From Mycobacterium sp. MFM001 (lineage in GTDB: Bacteria > Actinomycetota > Actinomycetes > Mycobacteriales > Mycobacteriaceae), in the NCBI RefSeq assembly GCF_003402475.1, contig NZ_BFAB01000003.1, positions 342,616-406,615 on the forward strand: DNA of 64,000 bases, read 5' to 3'. The notes beneath the pieces were generated by a model, which saw only the letters and a program-made list of their open reading frames with translations, ran no database searches and was not told the DNA's origin. Every line of letters starts with the position of its first letter. Within the stretch, counting starts at the first letter, position 1. Below are positions 50,838-59,177 of this stretch, one piece after another. A program made the translations under genes and the position numbers.

Positions 50838-51961
50838 AGCGCCAGCGAGCGCTCGTAGAACCCGAAGCCGCTCACCGGCTTTCCGCGCAGCGTCCCGCGG
50901 TAGAGGTATGGCCCCTCCATGTATTCGATCGGCAACGCATGCGCCGGCGCGGCCACCAGCGGCTCGCCGGTGAGGTCGAGTTGCAATGTGGCGCTGGACA
51001 GTCGGTGGCGGTCGGGCATGTAGCGGACCTGCGAGAGCGGCGGCACCAGGGGGCGGATCGACTCCGGCCACCGCACATAGCTGTCGACGGTGACGTCGAC
51101 GTCCTCGGCGCACTCCGCCGGCGCGTCCGGGTAGCTGACCGTTACGCCGGAGAAGGGTTGCAGCGCATTGTGGTTGGTGCGGTCGAACTGTCGCCAGATG
51201 CTCAGGTCGACACCATTGTCCAGGTTGATCGTGCGCCATTCGTGGGAGCGGGCGCGAGGGTCTCCCCCGGTCCCGCCACCGCCGGCGTAACGGGGAAACC
51301 ACTGCCGATCGACATGCCCGGCCTTGCCGCTGACCTGTTCACTGATGTCACCCCAGCGCAGCGTCCCGGTCATCGCCATTCGGGTCTGGAAATACGAATA
51401 CGTGGCGTCCTGGCCGAAGCAGGCGATCCGGCCGTTGTACTTCGGTGCGCCCAGCGGAACCGGCCCCCGCGTGGGCGTGACGGTCAAATCCAGACCCATC
51501 GGCCCGCCGACCTGATCGACGCCGACCAGGTTGACCCGGTAGGTGTAGGGCAGCAGCTGCCCGTCGTCGTCGCGGCAGGTGGTCCAGGTGGCGATGCCGG
51601 CGCTGCTTTCGTATCGGATGTCGAGGTGGCCGGGGACGGCGGACAGTTTCGGCGTGGCCGCGTTGCGCGGCGGCATGTCGTAGTCGGTATAGGTGCCGTA
51701 TATGCCTGCGTCGCAATCGAATAGCGCCATCGTGTAGAAGTCGGCGACCACCGATCCGCCGGGGCGGTTTTTGTTGACGATGGTCAGGAACGCGTACGAC
51801 CGGCCCGACGCGGCGGCCAGTTCGCCGGCGACGAACCAGGTGTCGGACTCCTGGTCGGGGTGCTCGCCTTCGGCGGCGGGGAATTCCAGCATCGGGTCGC
51901 CGGGCACCAATTGGAACGGGTAACAGCGCCAGTCGTCGCCCACATGGACTCCCGTCCCCAC
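50789..51961 (-). CDS. AttH/CrtC-like lipocalin-fold protein
   Basis: A 390-residue protein rich in beta-strand patterns. The segment GHVDRQWFPRY is the signature-like motif of the AttH/CrtC (predicted secreted hydrolase / hydroxyneurosporene synthase) family, and a second half SHEWRTINLDNGVDLSIWRQF fits its duplicated lipocalin domains. No signal peptide is evident. Some CrtC relatives hydrate terpenoid double bonds, so hydration of a lipid or terpenoid substrate is possible but unproven. GTG 51961 is the start; it is divergent from the aldehyde dehydrogenase. Confidence 0.7.
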   Translation of the reverse strand: MGTGVHVGDDWRCYPFQLVPGDPMLEFPAAEGEHPDQESDTWFVAGELAAASGRSYAFLTIVNKNRPGGSVVADFYTMALFDCDAGIYGTYTDYDMPPRNAATPKLSAVPGHLDIRYESSAGIATWTTCRDDDGQLLPYTYRVNLVGVDQVGGPMGLDLTVTPTRGPVPLGAPKYNGRIACFGQDATYSYFQTRMAMTGTLRWGDISEQVSGKAGHVDRQWFPRYAGGGGTGGDPRARSHEWRTINLDNGVDLSIWRQFDRTNHNALQPFSGVTVSYPDAPAECAEDVDVTVDSYVRWPESIRPLVPPLSQVRYMPDRHRLSSATLQLDLTGEPLVAAPAHALPIEYMEGPYLYRGTLRGKPVSGFGFYERSLALYRDWELADIASAQLL

Positions 51962-52010
51962 GTTTTCTTGCTATGTTAGCAGTAATAGCCATGTCACGAG
52001 GCGGTGCCGC
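51962..52010. promoter_or_regulatory. Divergent promoter between AttH-like gene and aldehyde dehydrogenase
   Basis: 49 bases hold a perfect palindrome TGCTA-TGT-TAGCA (51969-51981) followed by TAATAG, with AT content above its surroundings. A GAGGCGG ribosome site precedes the plus-strand ATG. A shared operator for both genes is plausible. Confidence 0.45.
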
Positions 52011-53471
52011 ATGCCCCAGCAGCTTGACCATCGTTGCTACGACGAGCTTTTCATCGGCGGCCAGTGGCGCAAACCCTTGAGCGGGGCCCGGCTCACAGTG
52101 ATCTCTCCGCACTCCGAGGAGCCCATCGGCGAGGCCCCCGCCGGCAGCCCCGAGGACGTCGACGCCGCAGTCACCGCGGCGCGGCACGCCTTCGACCACG
52201 GGCCGTGGCCGCGGCTGGATCCACGCGAACGGATGGCCAAGATCGAAGAGCTCGCCGCCATCTACGGGCGGCATACCGACGAGATTTCCGACCTGATCAC
52301 CGCCGAGATGGGGTCGCCGCGCAGTTTCAGCCGGCTGGGTCAAGGGGCCGGCGCCGCATCGATGATCCACCTTGCGCTGGCGGCTGCCCGTGATTTTCCG
52401 TGGGCCGAGCGTCGCCAGGGTGTGCGCGGTGAAGTCTTGGTTCGTCGTGCGCCGGTAGGCGTGGTCGGCGCGATCGTGCCGTGGAACGTGCCGCAATTCC
52501 TGATCATGCCCAAGCTGATTCCCGCGCTGATCGCCGGTTGCACGGTCGTCGTCAAGCCCGCGCCGGAAACACCGTTGGACGCACTGTGGTTGGCCGAGAT
52601 GCTCGAGCAGGTCGGGCTGCCCGAGGGCGTGGTGTCGGTGGTCACCGGCGGGCCCGACGTCGGCGAGGCGCTGGTGCGCCACCCGGGTGTGGACAAGATC
52701 GCGTTCACCGGGTCCAGCGCCGTCGGCCGCCGCATCGCGGCGATTTGTGGGGAGCAGCTCAAACGGGTGAGCCTGGAACTGGGCGGCAAGTCGGCGGCGA
52801 TCATTCTCGACGACGCCGACATCGACAAGACGGTCGCCGGGCTGAAGACCGCAGGGCTGATGAACAACGGGCAGGCCTGCGTTGCGCAGACCCGCATTCT
52901 GGTCAGCGAGCGCCGCCGCGACGAGGTCGTCGATGCGCTGGCCGACATGATGTCGGGCCTGCAGGTCGGCGACCCGTTCGACGAGGCCACCGACATCGGG
53001 CCGCTGGTCGCGCAACGCCAGCAGCATCGGGTGCAGGACTACATCCGCTCCGGCCTCAAAGAGGGCGCCCGGATTGTCCTCGGCGGTGAAGATCCGCCGA
53101 CCGACCGCGGCTGGTACGTGCGTCCGACGCTGTTCGCCGACGCCACCAACGACATGCGCATCGCGCGCGAGGAGATCTTCGGCCCGGTGCTGACCGTGCT
53201 GACCTATACCGACGAGGACGACGCGGTGCGCATCGCCAACGACAGCGACTACGGTCTGGCCGGTTCGGTGTGGACGGCCGATGCCGCCCACGGGATGGAG
53301 ATCGCCTCGGCGGTGCGCGCCGGCACCTACGGCATCAACATGTACATGCTCGACATCGCCAGCCCGTTCGGTGGTTTCAAGCAATCGGGCATCGGGCGGG
53401 AATTCGGTCCGGAGGGTCTGGCCGAGTATGTGGAGTTGCAGTCGGTGGTCAGCAAGAGCCCGCTGAATTAG
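52011..53471 (+). CDS. NAD(P)-dependent aldehyde dehydrogenase
   Basis: A 486-residue ALDH superfamily enzyme. It shows PWNVPQFLIMPKLIPALIAG, VVKPAPETPLDA, cofactor site FTGSSAVGRRI, catalytic Glu in LELGGKSAAI, nucleophile Cys in NNGQACVAQTRI and the C-terminal PFGGFKQSGIGRE. It oxidises an aldehyde to acid and may process an aldehyde released by the flanking oxygenases. The start ATG 52011 is supported by a ribosome site. It converges on the double-hotdog gene. Confidence 0.92.
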   Translation: MPQQLDHRCYDELFIGGQWRKPLSGARLTVISPHSEEPIGEAPAGSPEDVDAAVTAARHAFDHGPWPRLDPRERMAKIEELAAIYGRHTDEISDLITAEMGSPRSFSRLGQGAGAASMIHLALAAARDFPWAERRQGVRGEVLVRRAPVGVVGAIVPWNVPQFLIMPKLIPALIAGCTVVVKPAPETPLDALWLAEMLEQVGLPEGVVSVVTGGPDVGEALVRHPGVDKIAFTGSSAVGRRIAAICGEQLKRVSLELGGKSAAIILDDADIDKTVAGLKTAGLMNNGQACVAQTRILVSERRRDEVVDALADMMSGLQVGDPFDEATDIGPLVAQRQQHRVQDYIRSGLKEGARIVLGGEDPPTDRGWYVRPTLFADATNDMRIAREEIFGPVLTVLTYTDEDDAVRIANDSDYGLAGSVWTADAAHGMEIASAVRAGTYGINMYMLDIASPFGGFKQSGIGREFGPEGLAEYVELQSVVSKSPLN

Positions 53472-53479
53472 CCGATCCG

Positions 53480-53538
53480 CCGAGTGTGGAGTTGCGTCAC
53501 GCTACGCGCGAATTCGCGTGCCCCAAGCCCACGCTCGG
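53480..53538. terminator. Inverted repeat between convergent ALDH and hotdog genes
   Basis: Arms CCGAGTGTGG (53480-53489) and CCACGCTCGG (53529-53538), one mismatch, enclose a smaller palindrome ACGCG-CGAATT-CGCGT (53504-53519). It occupies nearly the whole 71-base gap between the two stop codons. It may act as a bidirectional terminator or be a mobile palindromic unit. Confidence 0.5.
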
Positions 53539-53542
53539 TGGC

Positions 53543-54505
53543 CTACGAGTGCGGCACTTGCAGGGTGAGCTCGACCGGGCAACACAGTTCGCCGCGCTGG
53601 TTGTTCACGTCGATCTGCAGATCGACGGTGGTGTCGGTGCGCTTGGCGACGACGCGTCCGCGGCCCACCATGGTGTCGCCGGCGTAGATTGTTCCGACCA
53701 GGCGCATCGCGCGGCGCACCACCCGGCTCTGTGGGCCGGCCCAGTCGGTGGCGATGCGGTCGGCGAAGCCGGCGAAGTGCATGGTGTTGACGAAAATCGT
53801 TGGGTGGCCTTGGTTGTAGGCATAGCCGGGATCGAAGTGGCCCGGAAAGTAGTCCCACGTCGCGCCGGAGTTCATCACCACTCGCTGGTAGTCGATCTCG
53901 TCGAGCACCACCGGCAGCTGCTCTGCGCCAGCAGACGCAAAGGTCTCCGACACGCCGGGCGGAGGGGGACTTTTGCGTCTGCTCGCGCCAGATGGCTCGG
54001 GGGTGAAGCGGAACAACGTGTTTCGGTTGCGGGCCACCACCGCGCCGTCCTGGCGAGTAAAGGTGTCGAGGGTCTCGACGAAATGCCCGACGCCAAGGTG
54101 GGTCTGCTTTTCCGGTGACACCGACACCACCTCGTCGACCATGCTCAGCAGGTCGCCCTCGACGATGGGCAGCAGAAATTCGGCGTCGTTGGCGGCGTTG
54201 ACGAACGTGGTGCCGGGCAGCGGCACCCGCAGCGCGATCGCCGTCACCCGCGGCTCACCCGTCGGCAGCCACGGCGGTGGTACCAGCCAGCCCATCAGCA
54301 GACCTGGCGGTGCCAGCAGGCCGCCCCAGGTCTCGGCGGCGAATTCGGCGTCCCAGTACGACGGGTTGGCGTCGCGGACCAGCGCCGCGAACATCTGGAT
54401 GCGCGCCGCGCTGACCACGGCTGTCGCGGTTCGCGGCTCGGACGTCGCCCCGACCATGCGCAGCGCGTCCTCGTAGGTGCCGAACGCGAGTTGGATACCG
54501 GTCAT
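53543..54505 (-). CDS. Double-hotdog (MaoC/FAS1-type) dehydratase-like protein
   Basis: A 320-residue two-hotdog protein. The first half has MFAALVRDANPSYWD and APPGLLMGWL; the second has DYFPGHFDPGYAYNQGHPTI, IFVNTMHFAGFAD and YAGDTMVGRGRVVAKR, typical of acyl-CoA hydratase folds. The linker carries SGASRRKSPPPPG and nearby residues encoded by a palindromic element (53925-53988). The ATG at 54505 overlaps the preceding SnoaL stop in ATGA and is preferred over an earlier start. Probable role: enoyl-CoA hydration in the pathway of the neighbouring oxygenase and ligase. Confidence 0.82.
   Translation of the reverse strand: MTGIQLAFGTYEDALRMVGATSEPRTATAVVSAARIQMFAALVRDANPSYWDAEFAAETWGGLLAPPGLLMGWLVPPPWLPTGEPRVTAIALRVPLPGTTFVNAANDAEFLLPIVEGDLLSMVDEVVSVSPEKQTHLGVGHFVETLDTFTRQDGAVVARNRNTLFRFTPEPSGASRRKSPPPPGVSETFASAGAEQLPVVLDEIDYQRVVMNSGATWDYFPGHFDPGYAYNQGHPTIFVNTMHFAGFADRIATDWAGPQSRVVRRAMRLVGTIYAGDTMVGRGRVVAKRTDTTVDLQIDVNNQRGELCCPVELTLQVPHS
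53925..53988. repeat. Palindromic element inserted inside the hotdog coding sequence
   Basis: 17-base arms GCGCCAGCAGACGCAAA (53925-53941) and TTTGCGTCTGCTCGCGC (53972-53988), matching at 16 of 17 positions, flank a 30-base loop. The AGCAGACGCAAA arm recalls palindromes common in mycobacterial gaps, but here it is within an open frame, encoding a Ser/Pro/Arg-rich linker between the two hotdog domains. Confidence 0.7.
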
Positions 54506-54918
54506 ACCCGAGCTGGCGCCGAATCCCATTGCAGCTCACGGGAAGTGAAGTACCAGCCGCCGCGTTCGTAGATGAGCCGATCGTGATAGGTGCCGGTGGC
54601 CCGCAGCGCGGCGACGCCGTCGTCGCCCACCGCGTAGAGCAGCGCGACGCAGCGCTGGGTGGCGTTGACGCCGTCGACGCTGATCTCGTGATCGACGCTG
54701 ACCAGCCGCTGTCCGCCGCCGCCGTCGAAGGCGGCGCGCAAGTCGGTGAACTCCTCACCGCCGCGGACGTAGCTGGCGCCGGAGTGCCGGAACGTCGCGA
54801 TCCAGCCGTTGCGGTCGCCGTCGGAGTAGCACCGGTTGTGCCGGGCGGTGAGATCCAGGATGGCGTCGCGGCCGGTCGCGCCGTCGAGCTGGAATTGCTG
54901 CTGATAGGTCATGCTCAT
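54502..54918 (-). CDS. SnoaL/NTF2-like protein
   Basis: A 138-residue cone-shaped NTF2-fold protein: ILDLTARHNRCYSDGDRNGW, FRHSGASYVRGGEEFTDLRA, HEISVDGVNATQRC, GTYHDRLIYERGGWYF. Such proteins serve as small hydratases, cyclases, isomerases or non-catalytic subunits of steroid and aromatic degradation enzymes. It is translationally coupled to the hotdog gene (ATGA). The ATG at 54918 follows a GGGGGA site. Confidence 0.82.
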   Translation of the reverse strand: MSMTYQQQFQLDGATGRDAILDLTARHNRCYSDGDRNGWIATFRHSGASYVRGGEEFTDLRAAFDGGGGQRLVSVDHEISVDGVNATQRCVALLYAVGDDGVAALRATGTYHDRLIYERGGWYFTSRELQWDSAPARV

Positions 54919-54932
54919 AGTGGTCCCCCAAC

Positions 54933-56483
54933 TTACCGGCTGACGATGTATCCGTGGCGTTCCCGGTCCCAGGCGCCGGGACCGAGCCCGCGGCCCCGCA
55001 ATACATCTTTGCGCACCCGCCCGATGATCGTCTTGGGAATCTCGTCGACGATCTCGACGTAGCGCGGCACGCAGAAGTACGGCATCCGCGCCGAGCAGAA
55101 ATCCAGCAGCTCAACGTAGTCCAGCGAGGACTCCGGTCGCAGCGTCACGATCAGTAGGATGTCGTCCTCGCCCAGCTCGCTGGGCACCCCGACCGCTGCC
55201 GCCTCGGCCACCGCGGGATGCTGCAGAACGGTTGTTTCCACTTCCACCGACGAGATGTTCTCACCGCGGCGGCGCAGTGAATCCTTCACGCGGTCCAGGT
55301 AGGTCAGGTTCTGATTGTCGTCCAGCATGCCGAGGTCGCCGGTGCGAAACCACTCCGGGTGCGGCTCGACCGTCCCGTCGGCGCCGACATAGCCCTCGCT
55401 CATCACATGGGGATGCCTGGGCCGGCAGGCGATCTCACCGGCGGTTCCCGGGGGCACCGGGTTCCCGTCGGCGTCGACGATTGCCACGTCGAAGCTCGGG
55501 TTGGGCCGGCCCGACGTTCCCGGGACCCCGTCCTCGTCGACGCCCTTGACCGCGACGGGAAAGGCCTCCGTCAAGCCGTACATCGTGACGACGCGGCAGT
55601 TGTAACGCTTTTCGATGTCCCGATAGAGCGCAGCGTCGATGGGCGCGGCCGAGATGAACCGCAGCGGCAGCTGCGCGTCGCGCGGGTCCGGCGGCTGATT
55701 CCACAGCATCGACACCATTGCGCCGGCACCGGCGAAGCCCACGGCGCCGCAGCCCCGCACGTCGTCCCACACGCTGGCCGGATGGAAGGCCGGCGCCAGC
55801 ACGGTGGTCCCGCCGACAAGCAGCGGCGCCAGCACCGACGGCGCGGCGCTGAGATGGAACAACGGCATCGCGGTCCACAGCACCTCGTCCTCACCGAATT
55901 TCCACGCCGACGCCACCGTCGCCGCCGCGGTGAACAGGTAGTGCCAGCTGGTGGCAACCGCTTTGGACGCGCCGGTGGTGCCGGAGGTGAAAAACAGCGA
56001 TCCGACCACGCCGGGGTCAGCCGGCTCGTCCGTTACCGCATCACCGTCGCCGAGCGAGTCACCTTGCGCCAGAATCTCTTTGAGCATCGGCAACTGGTTC
56101 GCCACTTCGTCGACGCGGCAGCGCCGTTCGGTGTCGGTGAGGATCGCTTTGGCTCGCGAGAGCCGCAGGGCGTGCAGCAGGAACTCGCCCTTGTAGGCGG
56201 CGTTGACGGCTGCGGTCACCGCGCCGATCCGCGCCGCGCCCAGCCAGAAGTAGATCCACTCCGGGCAGGTCGCGGTGAACAGCGCGACGCAATCGCCGCG
56301 GCCAATACCGTTGTCGCGCAGCGTGCTTGCCGCCGAGCAGGATCGCTGCGCCATCTGCTCGAAGGTCACCGCAGTGCCGGCCACCGACATCATCACCCGG
56401 TCCGGAAACTGCTCGGCGCGGCGGTCGAGCACCGCCGGCACGCTGAATTGCTCCACCCCGAAATCGGCCGGGCGGATCGGCAT
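54933..56483 (-). CDS. Acyl-CoA synthetase (AMP-forming, FadD/CaiC-like)
   Basis: A 516-residue adenylate-forming ligase: P-loop FFTSGTTGASK, TMYGLTEAFP, EWFRTGDLGMLD, hinge DRVKDSLRRRGENISSVEVE and C-terminal TIIGRVRKDVLRG. It activates a carboxylic acid to its CoA ester. ATG 56483 (MPIRPADFGVEQ) shares one base with the stop of the Rieske gene, so the pair are coupled; the longer upstream open frame is a shadow. The substrate is probably the acid handled by the adjacent oxygenase and hydratase, but it cannot be named. Confidence 0.9.
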   Translation of the reverse strand: MPIRPADFGVEQFSVPAVLDRRAEQFPDRVMMSVAGTAVTFEQMAQRSCSAASTLRDNGIGRGDCVALFTATCPEWIYFWLGAARIGAVTAAVNAAYKGEFLLHALRLSRAKAILTDTERRCRVDEVANQLPMLKEILAQGDSLGDGDAVTDEPADPGVVGSLFFTSGTTGASKAVATSWHYLFTAAATVASAWKFGEDEVLWTAMPLFHLSAAPSVLAPLLVGGTTVLAPAFHPASVWDDVRGCGAVGFAGAGAMVSMLWNQPPDPRDAQLPLRFISAAPIDAALYRDIEKRYNCRVVTMYGLTEAFPVAVKGVDEDGVPGTSGRPNPSFDVAIVDADGNPVPPGTAGEIACRPRHPHVMSEGYVGADGTVEPHPEWFRTGDLGMLDDNQNLTYLDRVKDSLRRRGENISSVEVETTVLQHPAVAEAAAVGVPSELGEDDILLIVTLRPESSLDYVELLDFCSARMPYFCVPRYVEIVDEIPKTIIGRVRKDVLRGRGLGPGAWDRERHGYIVSR

Positions 56484-57592
56484 CAGGCCTGCGCGGCTGC
56501 CGGGTCGGGCGAACCGTCCGGGGTGTATCCGAAGTCGTCGGGCGAGGGCTGTTCGCCCGGGTAGAAGCGGTGTGCCCAGCGGCGAAGCGCCGCGTAGTCG
56601 CGGGCTTCCTCGGGCGCCAGGTTGGGCTTCTCCAAGTATTTCATGTTCTCCCAGGTGAAGAAGTCCTGCTTGATGACTTCCTGTTGCAGCGCAAGGAATC
56701 TCGCGGCGCGCCCGGAAGGCGCCTCGCCGGTGTGGCCGGGTTCGCGAATCGAGGCCTGGGTGTAGAAGTAGTCGGTGTAGTCCTCGTCGACCGGGGTCTG
56801 CCCGGTGACCTGAATAGTGGCCACCAAGTCGCTGGGGAATCGGACCACGCCCAGCCCGAGCGAGTAGTTGTCGTAGATGATCTTGGCGTCCACCGGTCCG
56901 TTCGGGGTCAGCCAGGTCTGCGCCCGGCCGCCGCCGAAGTGGGCGTTGACGGTGGCGTGCAAGTGATAGCCGGACACCTCGAACGACGCGGTGTTCGCCG
57001 GGTTGGCGGCCTTGTGCACGTACTGGACGTGGTATGGGTCGGCGGCGTTTTCGATGATCATCTGCGCGTGCACCTTGACCCGGTTGAGCATCCGGCTGTG
57101 CGGATGCAGCGGGTAGTACTCGCCGGTCTCCAGTTCGGGTAGCACGGGCGGTTGCCAGTACGGCGGCCGGCCGTGGCGCTCGTGCCAGACCAGGATGAAG
57201 CCGTACCACTCGGTGCAGGGGTAGGTGCGGATTCGCACGTTCTGCTTGCAGCCGATCTTGCTGTACGGGATCAGCGCGTTGGTGCCGTCGCCGCGCCAGC
57301 GCCAGCCGTGCCAGGGGCAGACGATGTTCTCGCCTTCCACGGTGCCGCCGACGCCCATGTTCGCGCCGAGGTGCTGACAGTACGCGTCGAGCACGTGCAC
57401 CTGGCCGGACTCGGCGCGGAACAGCACCAACTCCTCGCCGAAGTAGTGCGCCCGCTTGACCTCGCCGGCGGGCAGGTCGGAGGCGAATCCGACGATGAAC
57501 CACCCGGTCGGGAAGCGGTATTTCGACAGCGCGATACCCGTCGACCCGAATTCGCGTTCCGACGGGTCTGCGTCCGAAACCGTGTGCGTCAC
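56483..57592 (-). CDS. KshA-like Rieske oxygenase
   Basis: 369 residues. The Rieske cluster ligands are in AYCQHLGANMGVGG and IVCPWHGWRWRGDG. The mononuclear iron ligands fit IIENAADPYHVQYVH (N-x2-D-x3-H-x4-H), the arrangement of 3-ketosteroid 9-alpha-hydroxylase (KshA) relatives. It needs a KshB-like reductase encoded elsewhere. It is first in a four-gene operon with ligase, SnoaL-like and hotdog genes, suggesting hydroxylation of a polycyclic or steroid-like acid (inference). It is not the KshA of the cholesterol locus. Confidence 0.87.
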   Translation of the reverse strand: MTHTVSDADPSEREFGSTGIALSKYRFPTGWFIVGFASDLPAGEVKRAHYFGEELVLFRAESGQVHVLDAYCQHLGANMGVGGTVEGENIVCPWHGWRWRGDGTNALIPYSKIGCKQNVRIRTYPCTEWYGFILVWHERHGRPPYWQPPVLPELETGEYYPLHPHSRMLNRVKVHAQMIIENAADPYHVQYVHKAANPANTASFEVSGYHLHATVNAHFGGGRAQTWLTPNGPVDAKIIYDNYSLGLGVVRFPSDLVATIQVTGQTPVDEDYTDYFYTQASIREPGHTGEAPSGRAARFLALQQEVIKQDFFTWENMKYLEKPNLAPEEARDYAALRRWAHRFYPGEQPSPDDFGYTPDGSPDPAAAQA

Positions 57593-57664
57593 TACCTCTC
57601 CACCTGGAAGTCTCGGTCTATTTTTACTATTTTAAGTATTGAACGTCAACGCCGGAGGTTCCGT
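57593..57664. promoter_or_regulatory. AT-rich divergent promoter region
   Basis: 72 bases between divergent Rieske and P450 genes, with a markedly AT-rich core (TCTATTTTTACTATTTTAAG). It contains an inverted repeat TACT-ATTTTA-AGTA (57625-57638), which could bind a regulator of both operons. A CCGGAGG site precedes the P450 GTG. Confidence 0.5.
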
Positions 57665-58897
57665 GTGACCACAGCCGAAATGGACCTGTCCGACTTCGCC
57701 TTGTGGCGCAACGGTTTTCCCGACGAGTTGTTCGCAAACCTACGGCGCAACCGGCCGATCTTCCGCCATCAGCTCACCCCCGGCGTCGCCAAGGTCGGCG
57801 CGCAGCGCGAGTTTTGGATCACCACCAAGCACCGTCACGCCGTGCGTATCCACCGCGACGCCGACTCGTTCACGGCCAAGGACGGCCCGCTCGTCCAGCC
57901 GCTCGACACGTTCTCGTCGTACCCGACGATCATCAACATGGACCCGCCGGAGTTGAGCAAGCGCCGCAAACTCATCTCCAGCGCGTTCACGCCGCGCGCG
58001 ATCGCCAAGCTCGAGGACGGCATCCGGGCCCGCGCCGCGCGGATGATCGACAACCTGCTGGCCCGCGGCGGCGGCGACTGGATCGCCGACGTCGCCGACG
58101 CGCTGCCGATGACCGTGATCGGCGACATCATCGGGATCCCGGCCGAAGACCGGCCCCGCATCTTCGACGTCTTCGACCGCATCCTGACCGCCCGCTCCCC
58201 CAAGAAACGGCTCACCGAGCAGGAAGAACTCGACCTGTACGGCACGATCTTCGGCTACGCGCTCGAGCTCACCGCGGAGAAGCGGCGCAACCCGGCCGAC
58301 GATATCTGGAGCACCCTGGCCTCGGCGGAGATCGTCGGCGACGACGGCGAGCAGTTCGCGCTGCCCGCCAACGAGCTCGAGATCTTCTTCTTCGTGCTGG
58401 CCTTCGCCGGCAGCGACACCACCAAGAACGCGCTGGCCGCCGGGCTGCAGGCGTTCGTCGCCAACCCCGAGCAGATCGAGCGCTACCGCGCCGAGGAGTC
58501 GGTGCGGGCCGGCGCCGTCGAGGAGGTGCTGCGCTGGGCCACGCCGGTCGCGTACTGGACGCGCACCACGAAGGTCGACATCGAGCTCGACGGCCAGCAC
58601 ATCCCTGCCGGTGAGCGCATCGTGTCGATGCTGCGCTCGGCGAACCGCGACGAGGAGGTGTTCGACGAGCCGTTCACCTTCGACATCGGACGGGCGCCCA
58701 ACCCGCATGTGGCGTTCGGCGGCGGCGGCCCGCACCATTGCCTGGGCGCCTTTTTGGCTCGCGCCGAGTTGCGCGCGGTGTTCGACGAGCTTCTGTTGCG
58801 CTGCGATCGCATCGAGCTGGGCCCGGCCACAGTGGCTTACCCCAGCCTCGTCACCAACATGTCGATCTACGACGAGATGTCGATCACGCTGCGGTGA
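57665..58897 (+). CDS. Cytochrome P450 (first)
   Basis: 410 residues. I-helix oxygen motif AFAGSDTTKNA, K-helix EEVLRW (ExxR), and haem loop FGGGGPHHCLGAFLARAE with the Cys thiolate. It is soluble, of the bacterial class I type that needs ferredoxin. GTG 57665 was chosen on the GGAGG site and the family-like N-terminus; the much longer upstream open frame reads across the divergent Rieske gene. The ferredoxin gene lies tail to tail directly after it (58897/58898). Likely a hydroxylase of a lipid- or steroid-like molecule (inference). Confidence 0.9.
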   Translation: MTTAEMDLSDFALWRNGFPDELFANLRRNRPIFRHQLTPGVAKVGAQREFWITTKHRHAVRIHRDADSFTAKDGPLVQPLDTFSSYPTIINMDPPELSKRRKLISSAFTPRAIAKLEDGIRARAARMIDNLLARGGGDWIADVADALPMTVIGDIIGIPAEDRPRIFDVFDRILTARSPKKRLTEQEELDLYGTIFGYALELTAEKRRNPADDIWSTLASAEIVGDDGEQFALPANELEIFFFVLAFAGSDTTKNALAAGLQAFVANPEQIERYRAEESVRAGAVEEVLRWATPVAYWTRTTKVDIELDGQHIPAGERIVSMLRSANRDEEVFDEPFTFDIGRAPNPHVAFGGGGPHHCLGAFLARAELRAVFDELLLRCDRIELGPATVAYPSLVTNMSIYDEMSITLR

Positions 58898-59089
58898 TCA
58901 ATCGATAAGTCGCAGTGCGGCTTTGGGGCATTGGTCGACGGCGGCGCGCACGTCGATCTCCAAGTGCTCAGGTACCTCGCCGTCGGCGATCTGCACCACG
59001 TCGGCGTCGCCGATTTCGAAGACATCCGGGGCCAGCGATTCACAGAACCCGTTGGCCTCGCACAGCGACTCGTCGACCGTTACTCGCAT
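58898..59089 (-). CDS. 3Fe-4S-type ferredoxin
   Basis: 63 residues: MRVTVDESLCEANGFCESLA, APDVFEIGDADVV, and DQCPKAALRLID. Cluster ligands follow C-x2-N-x2-C ... CP, where the central ligand is Asn instead of Cys, a pattern of mycobacterial ferredoxins beside P450 genes. It delivers electrons to one or both neighbouring P450s. ATG 59089 has an AAGGAG site; the longer upstream in-frame extension is not ferredoxin-like. Confidence 0.9.
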   Translation of the reverse strand: MRVTVDESLCEANGFCESLAPDVFEIGDADVVQIADGEVPEHLEIDVRAAVDQCPKAALRLID

Positions 59090-59177
59090 CGGATGCTCCT
59101 TCTCTGTCAAAGGTAACGACGAGGGTACGCGCGTGGTGGACCGATCTGCGCTTGGCTGGTTACTCTCGATTTTGAGC

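Noticed and set aside
54933..57503. 856-codon version of the acyl-CoA ligase
   Set aside because: The first ~340 codons overlap the Rieske gene in another frame and are Arg-rich nonsense; the family N-terminus starts at 56483.
57152..57664. N-terminal extension of the first P450 frame
   Set aside because: It reads backwards through the Rieske gene and is not P450-like; GTG 57665 has a good ribosome site.
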